Origin: Lepidostoma basale
Lineage: Eukaryota > Arthropoda > Insecta > Trichoptera > Lepidostomatidae
NCBI GenBank assembly: GCA_022606425.2
Contig: JAHDVF020001325.1
Span: 1,550,001-1,614,000 of the forward strand
DNA length: 64,000 nucleotides
Reading direction: 5' to 3'
The notes under the pieces: generated by a model
Database searches by the model: none
Told to the model about the DNA's origin: nothing
The model's input: only the letters and a program-made list of their open reading frames with translations
Shown here: in pieces, positions 45,010 to 56,399 of the stretch
How the letters are laid out: each line of letters begins with the position of its first letter
How positions within the stretch are numbered: the stretch's first letter is position 1
Position numbers and translations under genes: made by a program

Positions 45010-45610
45010 AGTAAGTTAACGAATGAGAAGGTGGAGAGGGATATTGAAGGAACGGTTGGGGAGGGCAACAATCTAAAACTTGTCATTACAAAGAAAAGTC
45101 TATTAAAAAAGCTAATATAGTAGTACACAATGGTGTTTTCGTACCTACCCTTATGTATGGGTGTGAAGCACGGAACTGGCAAAAGAATGATGAAAGTAGA
45201 ATAAATGCAGTATAAATGATTTCTTGACAAATGTGTGATAAATCTGTAAATGAAGGAGTGTCAAATACAAATATATGAAGTGAATGCAGTGCGAATGAAA
45301 GTGTTGTAAACAAAACAATGAAAGGGTCATTTAGATGGTTTAACACATGGAAATAATGAGTGAAGAATTTTGAAAAAAATTGTGCTTAAGAATGTAAAAG
45401 TTAACAATGTATACGGAACAACAAGATCGAGGAAAACATTGCACGATCAAATAAATTAAATATTAAATGTCGGCCTCACGAGGAATCAGAAAAATCTACT
45501 AGCGTGCATGAAACGATGTTTGAGTGAGATAGTATGTCAGAAAAGAACAGTGTGGCAGACCATTATTTCTGCCCAACCCTTCGAAAACGACGAGATGGTT
45601 AGTTATTTAA
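45010..45610 (+). mobile_element. LINE-A copy, decayed
   Basis: Starts with a linker equivalent to DIEGTVGEGNN, then 'VVHNGVFVPTLMYGCEARNW', a degraded GHME part and 'TGTGGCAGACCATTATTTCT'. It ends CCCTTCGAAAACGACGAGAT and GGTTAGTTA. Many stops. Confidence 0.8.
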
Positions 45611-46159
45611 ATAGAAATAGTTTTTCCAAGTCATTTATTTATGGTGCATTTTTATATGTACCTAATGTGTAGCAATAATTAAATAAAATAAAAATGCACT
45701 GCTGATATAGCGGTAAATACATTGACAATAATTATTACATGTATGCATGTACGAGTATGTTCATATAATATATGTATTGTATATATAGGCACAGTTACGT
45801 TATGTACGCATGACACACCGGCAAGTATTATTCCGTTGCTATTGTTCTCTGTTTTGTTAGAATTTCCACGGAGAGTAATTAAGTTTGTATTAATAGAAAA
45901 ATGGTCGCTTTTATTTACAAAGTTTATGGAGATTGAGTTACACAATTTTACGTACGACCGCGTGGAGGAGAACGGGCTCGCGTGCTTGTCGGCTCTGAAA
46001 ATACTCTCACAACGCTCGTTAGAGATGAAATGTGGTTATGGCCATTTGGTACTTGCTTAATTATAATATTATAATTGAAAAGGAGTGGCGACAATGGCAA
46101 CCCTCTGATTTTTTGTCGCAACCGAGCCACAAACGACAGCAGCAAGACTTCCTAGATTT

Positions 46160-46570
46160 TTATTGTAATGTAAAACTCCATGTCAAATAATTTATACGAA
46201 TGAAAACTTCTATTTTGTTAAAGTTTTATTATATTTTATGGGAATGACTTATTTCGCCTAGCTAAAGCACAAAGGTAGTCGAAACATGTCATTCTCATTA
46301 AATATTATAAAACAGACGTTGTCATTCGTGTTTATTGTTTCTTGAACAACGACGTTAAATTCCATATTTAATAATGAATACGAATGAAAACGTCTATTTT
46401 CAAAAAAAAAATTATAATATACAGTATTTTATGTCAATGACATGTTTCGCCTGTCTAACATTTGATAATTAATGTCTAAGGGCAGGCATGTCATTCACAT
46501 AAAGTATAATAAAATTCTAGAAAACGGAGGTTTTCCTTCGTATTTATTGTTTTCATTCGTATTAATTACT
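46160..46570. mobile_element. two family P elements in tandem
   Basis: The first copy (about 46160-46345) holds TATGGGAATGACTTATTTCG and GTCGAAACATGTCATTCTC. The second (about 46335-46570) restarts with TTTATTGTTTCTTGAACAAC and ends TTTTCATTCGTATTAATTA. The GAAACATGTC box is intact in the first. Direct tandem arrangement. Confidence 0.8.
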
Positions 46571-46753
46571 TCCTAGATGACTAAAAACTAGAACGAATGT
46601 TAGGTATTTCATATAAATATAAGTTAATATCTGCGTACATTAAACTAACATTACCTTTTTTATTATTTCTCAATTATTTTTTTTCGTTTTTGCAATATTT
46701 TAAAACATTTTTAAATCAATGAATTAACAAAGCTTTCTTCGTTTTTATTTCAG

Positions 46754-46998
46754 TTTGAGATTCCCGCCGATTTCGTGAGGAACCTATCATGACTTCACCT
46801 TCTTTGAACAAGGGCGGAGAAAAGCAGAAGAACGGAGAGAAGAAATCTCCCGCCAAGGGAGATGTGCGCGCACCATCCCGAACTGAGTCGCGCGGATCTG
46901 ATACGCAACCGACCGAGGCTGAGCCCCGAGCTTCCGAGATGTTCGGGTGGCTTCGGGTTTTCAAGATGGCCGATCTGATGCTGAGGCAAGGATGCTAA
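46754..46998 (+). CDS. GC-rich candidate exon of the unidentified gene
   Basis: The acceptor TTTTTATTTCAG ends at 46753. Three readings are possible. Joined in phase 2 to the exon at 14309 it adds SLRFPPIS and stops at 46776-46778. In phase 0 it gives FEIPADFVRNLS and stops. The longest frame starts at ATG 46789 (A at -3; in-frame TGA upstream) and encodes 69 residues, MTSPSLNKGGEKQKNGEKKS to 'FGWLRVFKMADLMLRQGC', stop at 46996-46998. That frame is charged, GC-rich and looks coding, so the exon may be the first coding exon after the 18.35 kb promoter. A GC-type donor (GAG|GCAAGG at 46984) could continue it. Function unknown. Confidence 0.5.
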
Positions 46999-48597
46999 GC
47001 GGAAAATGGAACATCCGATTAATATTTTTTTGTATTATTATTTATGTGTAGAATGTGTAGTAAAAATATATTTTAAAATGTAAATGACTACATTGTTTTG
47101 TTCTGATAATGTTGTTATCAAATATGTATACTGAAGTGTGTTAAATGTTGATTTTATATTGTATTTATAACTTATTTTTCTTTAGGTAATTTTTTAAAAG
47201 GAATATGTGGTCATATAATTTAACTTGTTTACTATGTTTACAAAATAACAACCACACTTTTCAATAATAACACTATTGCAATGGGCACTTAAAAATTTGA
47301 ATATTTACAGTGAACTTCATAATATTTCTGGTCAAAAGACAAACACCATAGTGGTTATATTTCATCACGTTTGGGCACTGTTGATATTACGCAACTTAAA
47401 AAAACTTATGAGCAATGAATTACAATTTTAAGATTTGTATACCTTTGGTGCCATAATGCAATAATCGATTTAAATGAAAAAAAAATGACCAGATCTAATT
47501 ATTTCATTTTATAACATTAACTATGAGTAGTAAAACGTTGCAAAAATTGCGTTAATCTATCAGAATGTTTACCTATGCGCATTCTGATAAATATGAATCC
47601 TATCTCGAAGCACTCAAACCTATTAGATCTTATTTAAAAGTTGGTGAGCTATTTGAGCTAAGTCAGTGTATTTATTTTTTATTAGAAATACGCCTTACTT
47701 TGGGTTGTATGTTCTACCAGTGATAAGATAATTGAATTATGTATCAGTCAATTTATTATCTTGAAATGGTTTTCGTTTCAGAATTTAGTTTAGGCCGCAA
47801 AGGAGCATAAGAATTATACTATTATATAATATTGTTCAGCAATAAAGAACGTTGTTAAATAATGGAGCATTGCTCGTCGATGCATCACTTCTTCCAGTCG
47901 AAATAGCAATTACTTGAGTAACGAGGGAATATAATAGAACATAAGCAGTACATAAAGGTGATAGTAATTTGTAGTTATTTTATGCCTTTCAATACGCAAT
48001 TTTTTTATTTTGATATAAATAGTTGGTTACGTTAGATTTAGGTACCATTTAAATAATTATAAATAATTTCGAATATTACACAAAGGGAAATAAGTAAATA
48101 TCAAGTCTGTGGATGTAATGTCAGCTGGCGAATAGCGAGATGTAAAAATAAAAATTCAAATTAAAGTTACTATGAAGCTGAAATTAATAAATGAAGTAAC
48201 GAAAGTTTTATTAAAAATATCAAATAACATTGGTTGTGTTAAGAATACACCCGACACATTGAAAACACACTAAAAATTGGTAATAAACATCAATTTATCA
48301 TTGATGGACACGGTTTTAATTTGGTAAAACTCCATTATAAAATGTATAATGAAAACGCGATTGATTTTTCGGTTTTACATTGATTTATTTATACATAAAA
48401 AATATATAAACAATAGTTATAAATTTGTTTATATACAATCTCGTTTTTATTATATACCTATATACCTACATTTTACTATTAATTTTTTTTCAAAATATTT
48501 TAAATATCTCCGTGTCTCCTGGTAATTTTATGATTGAAGTTTCTAACCCTGAAATGGACTCCGAAATGAATACGAACTTTACCAGGACGTCATAATT
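46999..48597. other. no recognised feature
   Basis: AT-rich. The only structure I noticed is a short hairpin, TATCAGAATG/CATTCTGATA, at 47558-47589. Confidence 0.5.
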
Positions 48598-48745
48598 TAG
48601 TTTATGAAAATTAACAGACTGCGTTGGTTGGGCAGCAAAACAGGAAGGTGGCAGTCAGAGACGAGACAGGATGGGTACATTTCATGTAAGACGCATCGAG
48701 GGTTGTAAGCAATCTGAAATGTCGGTCTAAGAGAACACCAAGGAA
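48598..48745 (+). mobile_element. LINE fragment
   Basis: ATGAAAATTAACAGACTGCG followed by TTGGTTGGGC corresponds to a 'RLRWLGH' post-RT segment. 'GTCTAAGAGAACACCAAGGA' is the following basic RGRP-like stretch. Too short to classify. Confidence 0.5.
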
Positions 48746-49204
48746 ATACAAATATTTATAATCCATGAAATATAAATCAATTAACCGTGATTATTTATAT
48801 CTATTGTTAATTTTATTTACAAGTCTTTTATTTTATCATCTCGCTATGCGCGCCGGTCACTATGAGAGTAGTATACTTTATTAATTTATAACAATCGCCA
48901 AATTTTTCCTTAAAGTTATACTAATATAGAGTTACTAGTTCAACCTTTGGACGTCTTTAATGAAGACTTAACGGTTCCATTTCTGGAAATGCATGATAAT
49001 AAATAGGGTAGTCCTTATAGATGTTGCAGTAATATTTTGATAATAGTTTGGTCAATTAACTATTAGAATGTACGGCTGTCAAATTATTGGATATTGAAAT
49101 CTATATGTTATGAAACCTTCAATTGCAATTTAAAATGTTTTTCACAATCGGTATGTTTAAAATACTGGTCTTTCCAATTTATTCAGCACTTTAAAAAAAA
49201 CTTA

Positions 49205-49330
49205 TTGGATTGTATTTATCTTTGTATTTATTATATCAAATTTATTGTATTTATCTATGTATTTATCTTTGTATTTATCATATCATATTTATTGTATTTA
49301 TCTATGTATTTATTATATTGTATTTCTCGT
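49205..49330. repeat. TTGTATTTATC minisatellite
   Basis: Imperfect tandem units built from TTGTATTTATCTATGTATTT with a super-period of about 45-60 bases. They create an open frame of hydrophobic residues (49094-49369) that I regard as spurious. Confidence 0.8.
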
Positions 49331-49339
49331 AAAAATATG

Positions 49340-50110
49340 TATGATATAATTTACAATATATTAAAATAATATATTTCAGACGCAAATTTTTGGATAATTT
49401 TTAATTATTTTTCCATTTCATATATCCATGTATTCTGTATTCTTATGCAACTGACGTTTCGGAGATCGTTGTAGTCTTAAATTTTAGTGTAATTAATTCA
49501 ACATTTAATATTGAGGAAAATGTAAACGATAGGACAAAACTTTATTACAGTGATGTGTATCTTTATTAATGTGACGTTAAATAATGTTTTAGCTTCTATA
49601 AAATATAATTCAACGTTTTTCTTAAATTTATGTTAATCAGTTTTTCAAACAATAATGAAATGATTGATTTAATTCGATTCAAAATGAATTCCGTAACGAT
49701 TTCCGAAATGTCAACAGTGGTAAATCTAAAATCAGGTACCTATCCCCTATATTATATCATTATATTTTTATTATTATACTACCAAGTTATGATGTAAATT
49801 CTAAGTAGATCCGATAACAATTTATAATAAAGAATATAATTCTGTTTACAAGCGTAGTTATAGTCAACGAACAATACAAATTATACACCAATTACAGTTA
49901 GTAGTCTGTCGGCCACTCCGACCCGCGGACTCAATATCCAATACTATGTCCGTTTAGGTTAATGATTCTGTTATGTATAAGTACTGTCTGTTGATTAAAT
50001 ATATAGTCCAACATTGATGTTCAATTGTTTCATTTATCTCCCAATATCACACTACCAGTCATCTTAATGGAACTGATTTAATGCGTTTAAATATTTCTTA
50101 ATTTTAAAAA
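49340..50110. other. no recognised feature
   Basis: AT-rich intronic or intergenic DNA without a recognised repeat or exon. Confidence 0.45.
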
Positions 50111-50114
50111 TCTG

Positions 50115-50510
50115 ATTCAATAAAATACTACACACCTTCCTCATCTTCTCTCCTAGCCATTTTCCATTTTTCTTCACCAAGCTTCTCGATTTGCAACCAT
50201 TTCATGTCGTTTTTGACGGTTGCCAGCCAAGTTAACAGAGGTCGACTCGGTTCTCCCTATCCCGCGTCTAGTTGAAGGGCTTATTGGAGAATATAACCTT
50301 TCCCACTTCTGTATACATCACCGTACCATCATACCTCCCGTCACTCATCGTCTTTTCCGTTACAGACACCATTTTGAAGCTTAGTCGAATATACTAATTT
50401 CTTGTTCTATCGATACTGGTCACTCCAGCAGCCCACCTCAACATGAGGATGTTGAGGTCTCTGTTACACGCAGCCTCTGATTCTCTTGCGATCTTTCAGC
50501 TTATTTAACA
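50115..50510 (-). mobile_element. LINE fragment, reversed
   Basis: CACCTTCCTCATCTTCTCTC, 'GCAACCATTTCATGTCGTTT', 'GGTCGACTCGGTTCTCCCTA' and 'CACTCCAGCAGCCCACCTCA' are in the order and style of the reversed post-RT region and 3' UTR of non-LTR elements. The family differs from LINE-A, -B and -C. Frame lost. Confidence 0.55.
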
Positions 50511-50524
50511 TATAATTATTTTTA

Positions 50525-50890
50525 ATCTCAAATGCTGATATAAGAAAGGAATGTAGAGCGGAAGAAGGTATTATGAACAAAAATATGAAAGGATCGCTGC
50601 GTTGGTTCGGACATATGGAACGCATGGATGGAGAAAGAATGGTTAAGAAAGTATACGTTAATGATGTAAATGGGGTACGAAGTCGAGGCAGACCGAGGAA
50701 AACATGGCATGACCAAATTAATCAAATTTTAAAGGTTGGTCATGTTAGAAGTCGGAGGAATCGACGTGCGTGTATGACTCGTTGTATGAATGTGGAGGAA
50801 GCTAGAGAGGTTTGCCAGGATAGAGTAGTGTGGCGGTCCATTCTCTCTGCCTACCCCTGCGGGGAAACGGCGTGATGGTTTGTTTGTTTT
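50525..50890 (+). mobile_element. LINE-A, young 5'-truncated insertion with target duplication
   Basis: The best LINE-A copy. An uninterrupted frame from 50573 encodes MKGSLRWFGHMERMDGERMV, then KVYVNDVNGVRSRGRPRKTW, HDQINQILK, RSRRNRRACMTRCMNVEEAR and 'SAYPCGETA'. The 3' end is CTGCGGGGAAACGGCGTGAT with a GTTTGTTTGT tail. AATTATTTTTA flanks it exactly (50514-50524 and 50891-50901). The residues lie C-terminal to RT in non-LTR elements. The clade is not resolved, as the endonuclease is never seen here. Confidence 0.95.
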
Positions 50891-50901
50891 AATTATTTTT
50901 A

Positions 50902-52015
50902 TAACCGAAACACCATTTATTATTTTAAATTATTTATATTTAATTATTTTAAATTAATCCAAAATTTATTCCCGTATTAATATAATTTTTTTTTAAATGC
51001 TGTGTACAATGAATCATTCAGATATACGTTTAATATCTGTTTAAGATGTATGTACGAGTATGTAACGTACAAATAATGTGGAATAAAACCAAAAGCATCG
51101 AAACCAAATCAGTTTAAAAATAAACTTTTGAAACCACTGGTATTATTTTTATATTTTATTATCATTAAAAAATACGACGTGTTGTATAAAAATATTTTTT
51201 ATTTAAATTCTATCGTCAGATTTTATTTTTGATAGCGTTTGAAGTTAAACATACAGATTTTTAATAGTGCCATCTGTGAATGACTGTGCGAACTAAGTGC
51301 TGGAGATAATAGACGACCAAGAAAAGTTCCGTTACTTTACAATGACAATATAACAGAGGTCACGGATAAGTAAGATTTTTTCTTCAATTTTATAGACATA
51401 TTATCTCTTTTGTTCAATTTCTACGCTAACCATGATCACTGCTGAGATTAATATATTTAAAAAAATATATTTATGAAACAAATTGTTAGCTGCTGAAGCC
51501 TCCTGAGAGTCGAACTTGTTTTTGTGTTCCTGTGCATCTTTCAACATTTATGGCTTATGAATAATGTATGTAATGACAATTTGGAAAAGTAAAGAATTTT
51601 AATTGCGTCGTTTTATTTAAATTATACATTTATATTTTCTGTGTCCTTCTATACAAGACACCTCCAACTTCATCCCTGACACTCACTACCGCCACAGGCG
51701 CCTACAACAAATTTAGAGATAGATCGCGGGCCAATTCAATTTCCCCTTACTCGCCTTCACTCCTCCCAACCACCACCACCTCACATTCACCTTAGACAGG
51801 TAAAAAGGGTATTAATAATAATGTGACTATTTATATCCTTCCAAACTTTCCCTCATTACCTATGCCTCCATATATAAAACATATCCTCATTTCCAACGTA
51901 GTCACTTCCAGAAGGTGGGGGAGCAGCCTTGAGATAACCACCAGCAAGGATCGTATTATTGACACCAACATAAATAATGAAATTTTTTTTTTTGTAAAAA
52001 ATCTTTTTATAATGC
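50902..52015. other. no recognised feature
   Basis: AT-rich spacer between the two young, oppositely oriented LINE-A copies. 51650-51790 is C-rich on the plus strand, without an open frame. Confidence 0.45.
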
Positions 52016-52410
52016 AACAAACAAACAAACCATCACGCCGTTTTCCCGAAGGGGTAAGCAGAGAGAATGGACCGCCACACTACTCTATCCTGGCAAACCT
52101 CTTTAGTTTCCTCCACATTCATTCAACGAGTCATACACGCACGTCGATTCCTCCGACTTCTAACATGACCAACCTTTAAAATTTGATTAATTTGGTCATG
52201 CCATGTTTTCCTCGGTCTGCCTCGACTTCGCACCCCATGTACATCATTAACGTATACTATCTTAACCATTCTTTCTCCATCCATGCGTTCCATATGTCCG
52301 AACCAACGCAGCAATCCTTTCATAATTTTGTTCATAATACCTTCTTCCGCTCTACATACATTCCTTTCTTATATCAGCATTTGAGATTCTGTCGTATATC
52401 GTTCTACCCC
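52016..52410 (-). mobile_element. LINE-A, young copy, reversed
   Basis: Nearly identical to 50525-50890 over the shared region but inverted. The minus strand gives MNKIMKGLLRWFGHMERMDG and 'RSRGRPRKTWHDQINQILK'. Its 3' tail is AACAAACAAACAAACC. It extends slightly further 5' than the other copy. Confidence 0.92.
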
Positions 52411-52435
52411 ACATGCGTTTTAGGGATATTTAATT

Positions 52436-52580
52436 AAATTCCACTAACGTTTGTGTCGCGAGCTGCCGAAACCGGTCGAAGTCACAAACATTAGTGGTAA
52501 ATCTAAATATGTATATAGGTATATTTTTTCATTATTAACAATGAACGTATACCACGAAATTTCAAATAACAACATTAATG
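52436..52580 (+). mobile_element. Penelope-like terminus (GAAACCGGTC)
   Basis: CCACTAACGTTTGTG (52441) and CACAAACATTAGTGG (52483) are inverted repeats around AGCTGCCGAAACCGGTCGAA. GAAACCGGTC fits the 3' half of a hammerhead core with a GTC site. The 5' half (CTGAnGA) is missing. The following ACAATGAACGTATACCACGA matches the repeat at 55495. Confidence 0.5.
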
Positions 52581-52689
52581 ACACCAATATAGACAAAAAA
52601 AATTCTCCGGGCTGATATTCCCAAACGTTTTTTGTGTAGGTAGGTATATTGTTTACAAATAGAAAACTATGTTTGAAATTAAGTTTATT

Positions 52690-52800
52690 ATTATTAAATA
52701 GTTAATACGAATGAAAGCTTCTGTTTTCTAGATATTCATTATATTTTATGTGAATGACATGTTTCACCTGTCTGAGGCATTATAAAATCATTATTATTAT
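52690..52800. mobile_element. family P element, left half
   Basis: TTAATACGAATGAAAGCTTC is followed by 'GTTTTCTAGATATTCATTAT', GTGAATGACATGTTTCACCT and GAGGCATTATAAAA. The right arm is absent. Confidence 0.8.
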
Positions 52801-53520
52801 TACACGGCTTTTACAACATATTCAAAACAATTCTGTATTGAAGGATATGCATTTTAAAATGTTTTAAAGAAATCTGAAACCTATAAAATACTACGATTTT
52901 TAATGTTCGCACGTACACACACAAATGTAGAAGGGAAATGATTGTATTACAAATTTAATAATGATTTTAATCTTGCTGATATTTTTAGAAATTGTTCCGA
53001 ATTAAAAATTTAATGGTCATAAAGATTATCTTGTTATCATATATTGCCAAAGCATACACCAAGTATTCAGTACCAAATTAAATATGATTTTATCATTGAA
53101 GGATAAAACAACTTAAAAGAAATATTAATAGTATATTTACTATTGTGCATGTTTTTATTCCACCCAAAAGACGATTGAAAAATTAACGATAAAGAATAAT
53201 ATTAAATTATTATTTAAATAGTAAGTAAATGTACGTATACGTTATTTAGTATGCAGGTACACCTATACGAGTATGCCACTGACGATAACACAATCTACCT
53301 TAACCTAGGTTTAGCGTTAAATCAGAATATTAATCAAAGTAACTCATACTATTTACACAACATATATTAATATTTGTACTAATTCCGACTACGTATATAT
53401 GAGCATAATATATTTGTTAATTAAGCATGGTTATTCGCGTTTGTAAACTGGATTTTTATACGAATTCTGAAAACATCTTCTTCCCGCGTCTAGTTCAATG
53501 TTTCGTCTTTCATATTTCTT

Positions 53521-53658
53521 TTAAAAAAAAATCCTCAACGTATGAACAGATTCTATGGTAGATTTTTCGTCATCGTCAGCAGTCTCTGAATAATCACCCG
53601 TTCCCAGATTAGGAGTCTCTCCACGGGTGGTGTTACCGTAACAATAACCACTGGCGCC
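53521..53658 (-). CDS. candidate minus-strand terminal exon
   Basis: On the minus strand, acceptor TTTGTGTTTTTTCCAG (ending at 53659) is followed by an open frame of 45 codons to TAA at 53523-53521: GASGYCYGNTTRGETPNLGT, then GDYSETADDDEKSTIE and SVHTLRIFF. It is acidic, with one NTT glycosylation-type site and low hydrophobicity. The frame also extends upstream through a hydrophobic stretch (LLLFLLPLWW), so a secreted product without intron is an alternative. That longer frame lacks an ATG and meets a stop just before it. I do not recognise the protein, and chance is possible. Confidence 0.25.
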   Translation of the reverse strand, partial: GASGYCYGNTTRGETPNLGTGDYSETADDDEKSTIESVHTLRIFF

Positions 53659-54583
53659 CTGGAAAAAACACAAAGTTGGCCAAATCTCCCACCACAATGG
53701 CAAGAGAAATAATAAGAGTCTAGTTGCAACCCGTGAAATATTCACGGATTTTTTACCCTTTGATTCATTGTACAATCGTAATCAGTAATGATTTTCCGCT
53801 TTTAGCTTTGTGCTCTCTCTTCGACGACATCTGGGTTTTTGCCTATTTATATTTTGATAAGGCGGTATTTCGGGCCATTCCATAAAAAAATTGCGTGCCA
53901 TTGACACGAAGAAGAAGATTTTGAATTTGCGGAAAGTGAGCTTTATTCCTCTGTAGTTCTCACGATCTCACAAAACCCCTTTATTTTAATATACGCTATA
54001 TCAAGAGGTATCTATACGTATTTTTTTAAGTGTATCGTTTATGAATCGCTGAAAATTATTGCTTTTAACATTGCCCTAAATATTCTAAAAAAATCCGCGT
54101 ATAGCGGCGCTACCAATTATCACTACACTTAAAGGATATTTATTAAATTAACGGTTAAAATTTTAATTGATAATATTTAAAATTCAATTGATCAAAACAC
54201 GTTTTTTAAATCGGCGAATGGTCAAAACGTTTGAGAAAAAAAAATATTATTCCGGACAACCACTCATGATATTATATATAGCATGACTAATTACCTGTCT
54301 CTCTTCTACGCGCAATTATATAAGTAACGAAGTATGACACAAACAGGGTGTGAGAAAGTCGTAAATTATTTTCTCTTTACACTTCAATGGGCGAATTTCC
54401 GACACATACACGTATATTATTTGAGTGTATTTGTGATATATCTCCTATTTTGGATTAAATATTTATTCTGTGCCATAAAGCATTTATTATATTATATAAT
54501 AATACAATTATTTCAATCGGGCGTAGATGTATAACGGAGGATTACCTAAAATCTGATTTCAGTGTAAATTAGATTTACCATAT
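53659..54583. other. no recognised feature
   Basis: AT-rich, no recognised repeat. Confidence 0.45.
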
Positions 54584-54960
54584 AACTAACTAACTAACCA
54601 TCGTGCCGTTTCCCCGGAGGGGTAGGCCGAGAGGATGGACCGCCACACCGTTCTGTCCTGACACACCTCTCTGGATTCCCCCACATTCATACATCGTAAC
54701 ATGCATGCTCGCTCGTCGATTCTTCCGACACCGAATGTGGCCGCCTTTCAGTATTTGATTAATTTGGCCTTCCACGACTTCTCTTCCCACTCACACTGCT
54801 TGTATACAACATTTTAACAATTCTTCTCTTGTCCATTCGTTCCATATGTACAAACCATCTCAGTGATCCTTTTTTAATTTTACTTATGATGCAATCATCT
54901 GTCTTACATTTTTTCCTTATTTCGTCGTTCGTTCGTTATTATAATAGAAGCAATGTATAC
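54584..54960 (-). mobile_element. LINE-A, reversed
   Basis: An AACTAACTAACTAACCATCG tail, then CGTTTCCCCGGAGGGGTAGG, 'GATGGACCGCCACACCGTTC' and 'CAAACCATCTCAGTGATCCT'. This is the family consensus in reverse with a TAAC-type tail. Frame broken. Confidence 0.85.
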
Positions 54961-55494
54961 TAGCTACGCAGTATAGGTAAGGTAAGATTAAGCGTTAGAA
55001 TGGTGTCCATTACATTATTTCATGCACACTTTTGTACAAATAAATAATAAAACACGTTGAAGTAGGTATTAAAGAAAAACCGCGCAATAAATTATTTTGT
55101 AAACCTCAATTAAAATAATATTAACGTCATATCTTCACAACATAAGTACGTAATATAACTTAACTTAAACCTTTGTCGAACGTTTATTGTTAACGATAAA
55201 GATCAATAATTTATAACCACCATTTATCGGGAAATAATTTATTTGTACTTTCAATAATGCATCTGTTTACTTAACTTAAGTGTTATCAATGTCATGAAAT
55301 CGATTTTTTATCAATTTGTTGGATAGTCACATGCTTGACAAAACAATAATATGAAAGAATTTTTTAGATATGCTTAAGGATCTCACACAGGAATTTTATA
55401 ATGTCGATTTTTTTATTGATTTAAACACAGTTATTTATTTTTTAGTTGATTTTTCTCAACTATGAAAATAAAATGAAAGTTTCTTTTTTTAATG

Positions 55495-55665
55495 CATATT
55501 ATGTTAAATTCCACTTTCGTTTGGGTCTTTGATCGGTTTCTGCAGCTCGCTGCCATCTTCTGGAGATTCGATGTGACTCCAGAATTACAGCTTTTTTTGT
55601 TTTCATTAATTACAATGAACTTCTACCATGAAATTTCAAATTGCAACATTTTATTTTTTAATTTT
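55495..55665 (-). mobile_element. Penelope-like terminus with hammerhead-like core
   Basis: On the minus strand CCAGAAGATGGCAGCGAGCT leads to GCAGAAACCGATC (about 55563-55531). The GCAGC/GCTGC hairpin is in place of stem II, and CCAGAAGA replaces CTGAAGA. The flank ATGAACTTCTACCATGAAAT (plus strand) matches 52540-52560, so both are the same family. Confidence 0.5.
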
Positions 55666-55739
55666 CTGAATTTGCTTCGAAGGTTTTAAACCTTTATCAT
55701 TAGGAGAACGATATAAACTGAGTTAAATTAAACCGAGTT

Positions 55740-56125
55740 TATAAATAACATATGGCGTCGAAGCAAGGGCAGACACAGTAAGGACCAAACAAGTTTTGAG
55801 GAATTCCGAAATGAAGAGACTGAGGACGATAGCAGGCAAGACACCGAGAGATCGCGTGAGGAACACCAAAATAAGAGAGATATGTGAGGTTGAGGATATT
55901 ATAAGATGAAGCAGACAGCGAAACAGGGACTGGTACGGTCATGTTCAAAGAATGGACACCACCAGACTCCCCTATATTACATTGCATAATCAGCCTCATG
56001 CGACTCGTCATCGTGGAAGATCTCCTAAAAGATGGAAGGACAGCTGGGAGTCTACTTAGCAGGAGGAGCAACACTCTGGAGAACTGACCCCACAGGTCTA
56101 CAATAGGGAAGAAGAAGAGAGTTTA
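55740..56125 (+). mobile_element. LINE-B with GAA tail
   Basis: Plus-strand blocks GAGGACGATAGCAGGCAAGA, 'CCGAGAGATCGCGTGAGGAA', 'TGGTACGGTCATGTTCAAAG' and 'GAATGGACACCACCAGACTC' are followed by GAAGATCTCCTAAAAGATGG and a GGGAAGAAGAAGAGAG tail. It is the forward counterpart of the reversed copies at 20395 and 22228. Confidence 0.85.
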
Positions 56126-56184
56126 TATATAATATATGAGTTATATATGAGTTAATATAGTTTCTGCCGACATAAACTCAGTCT

Positions 56185-56240
56185 ATATCGTGAAGGAGTA
56201 AACCCTTCGAAACATGTCGAGAAAAATAAATTAAAAAGTG
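56185..56240 (+). mobile_element. Penelope-like box (GAAACATGTC)
   Basis: GTGAAGGAGTAAACCCTTCG is followed directly by AAACATGTCGAG (GAAAC from 56209). The GAAGG/CCTTC pairing sits where stem II belongs. The box before it reads CGTGAAGGA rather than CTGAAGA. A-rich 3' flank. Confidence 0.45.
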
Positions 56241-56399
56241 GAAAATGCAGTGTTTCTATTCATAAAAACATCGTGATTATCGAATTCCATTATCAAAAGA
56301 GTCTATTAAGTTTATAAAAAAAGATAATAATCAATTATGTCAATCGATATGCCAATGTTTAACGAAAGGATACCGGAAATATGAATCCTTTATTTATTA

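Noticed and set aside
45722..46060. Open frame of 112 codons on the plus strand
   Set aside because: Residue composition is that of translated AT-rich DNA at its start, there are no splice signals or family resemblance, and an opposed frame overlaps it.
47558..47589. MicroRNA-like hairpin
   Set aside because: The stem is only ten pairs, too short for a microRNA precursor.
49094..49369. Hydrophobic 91-residue membrane protein
   Set aside because: It derives from the TTGTATTTATC tandem repeat.
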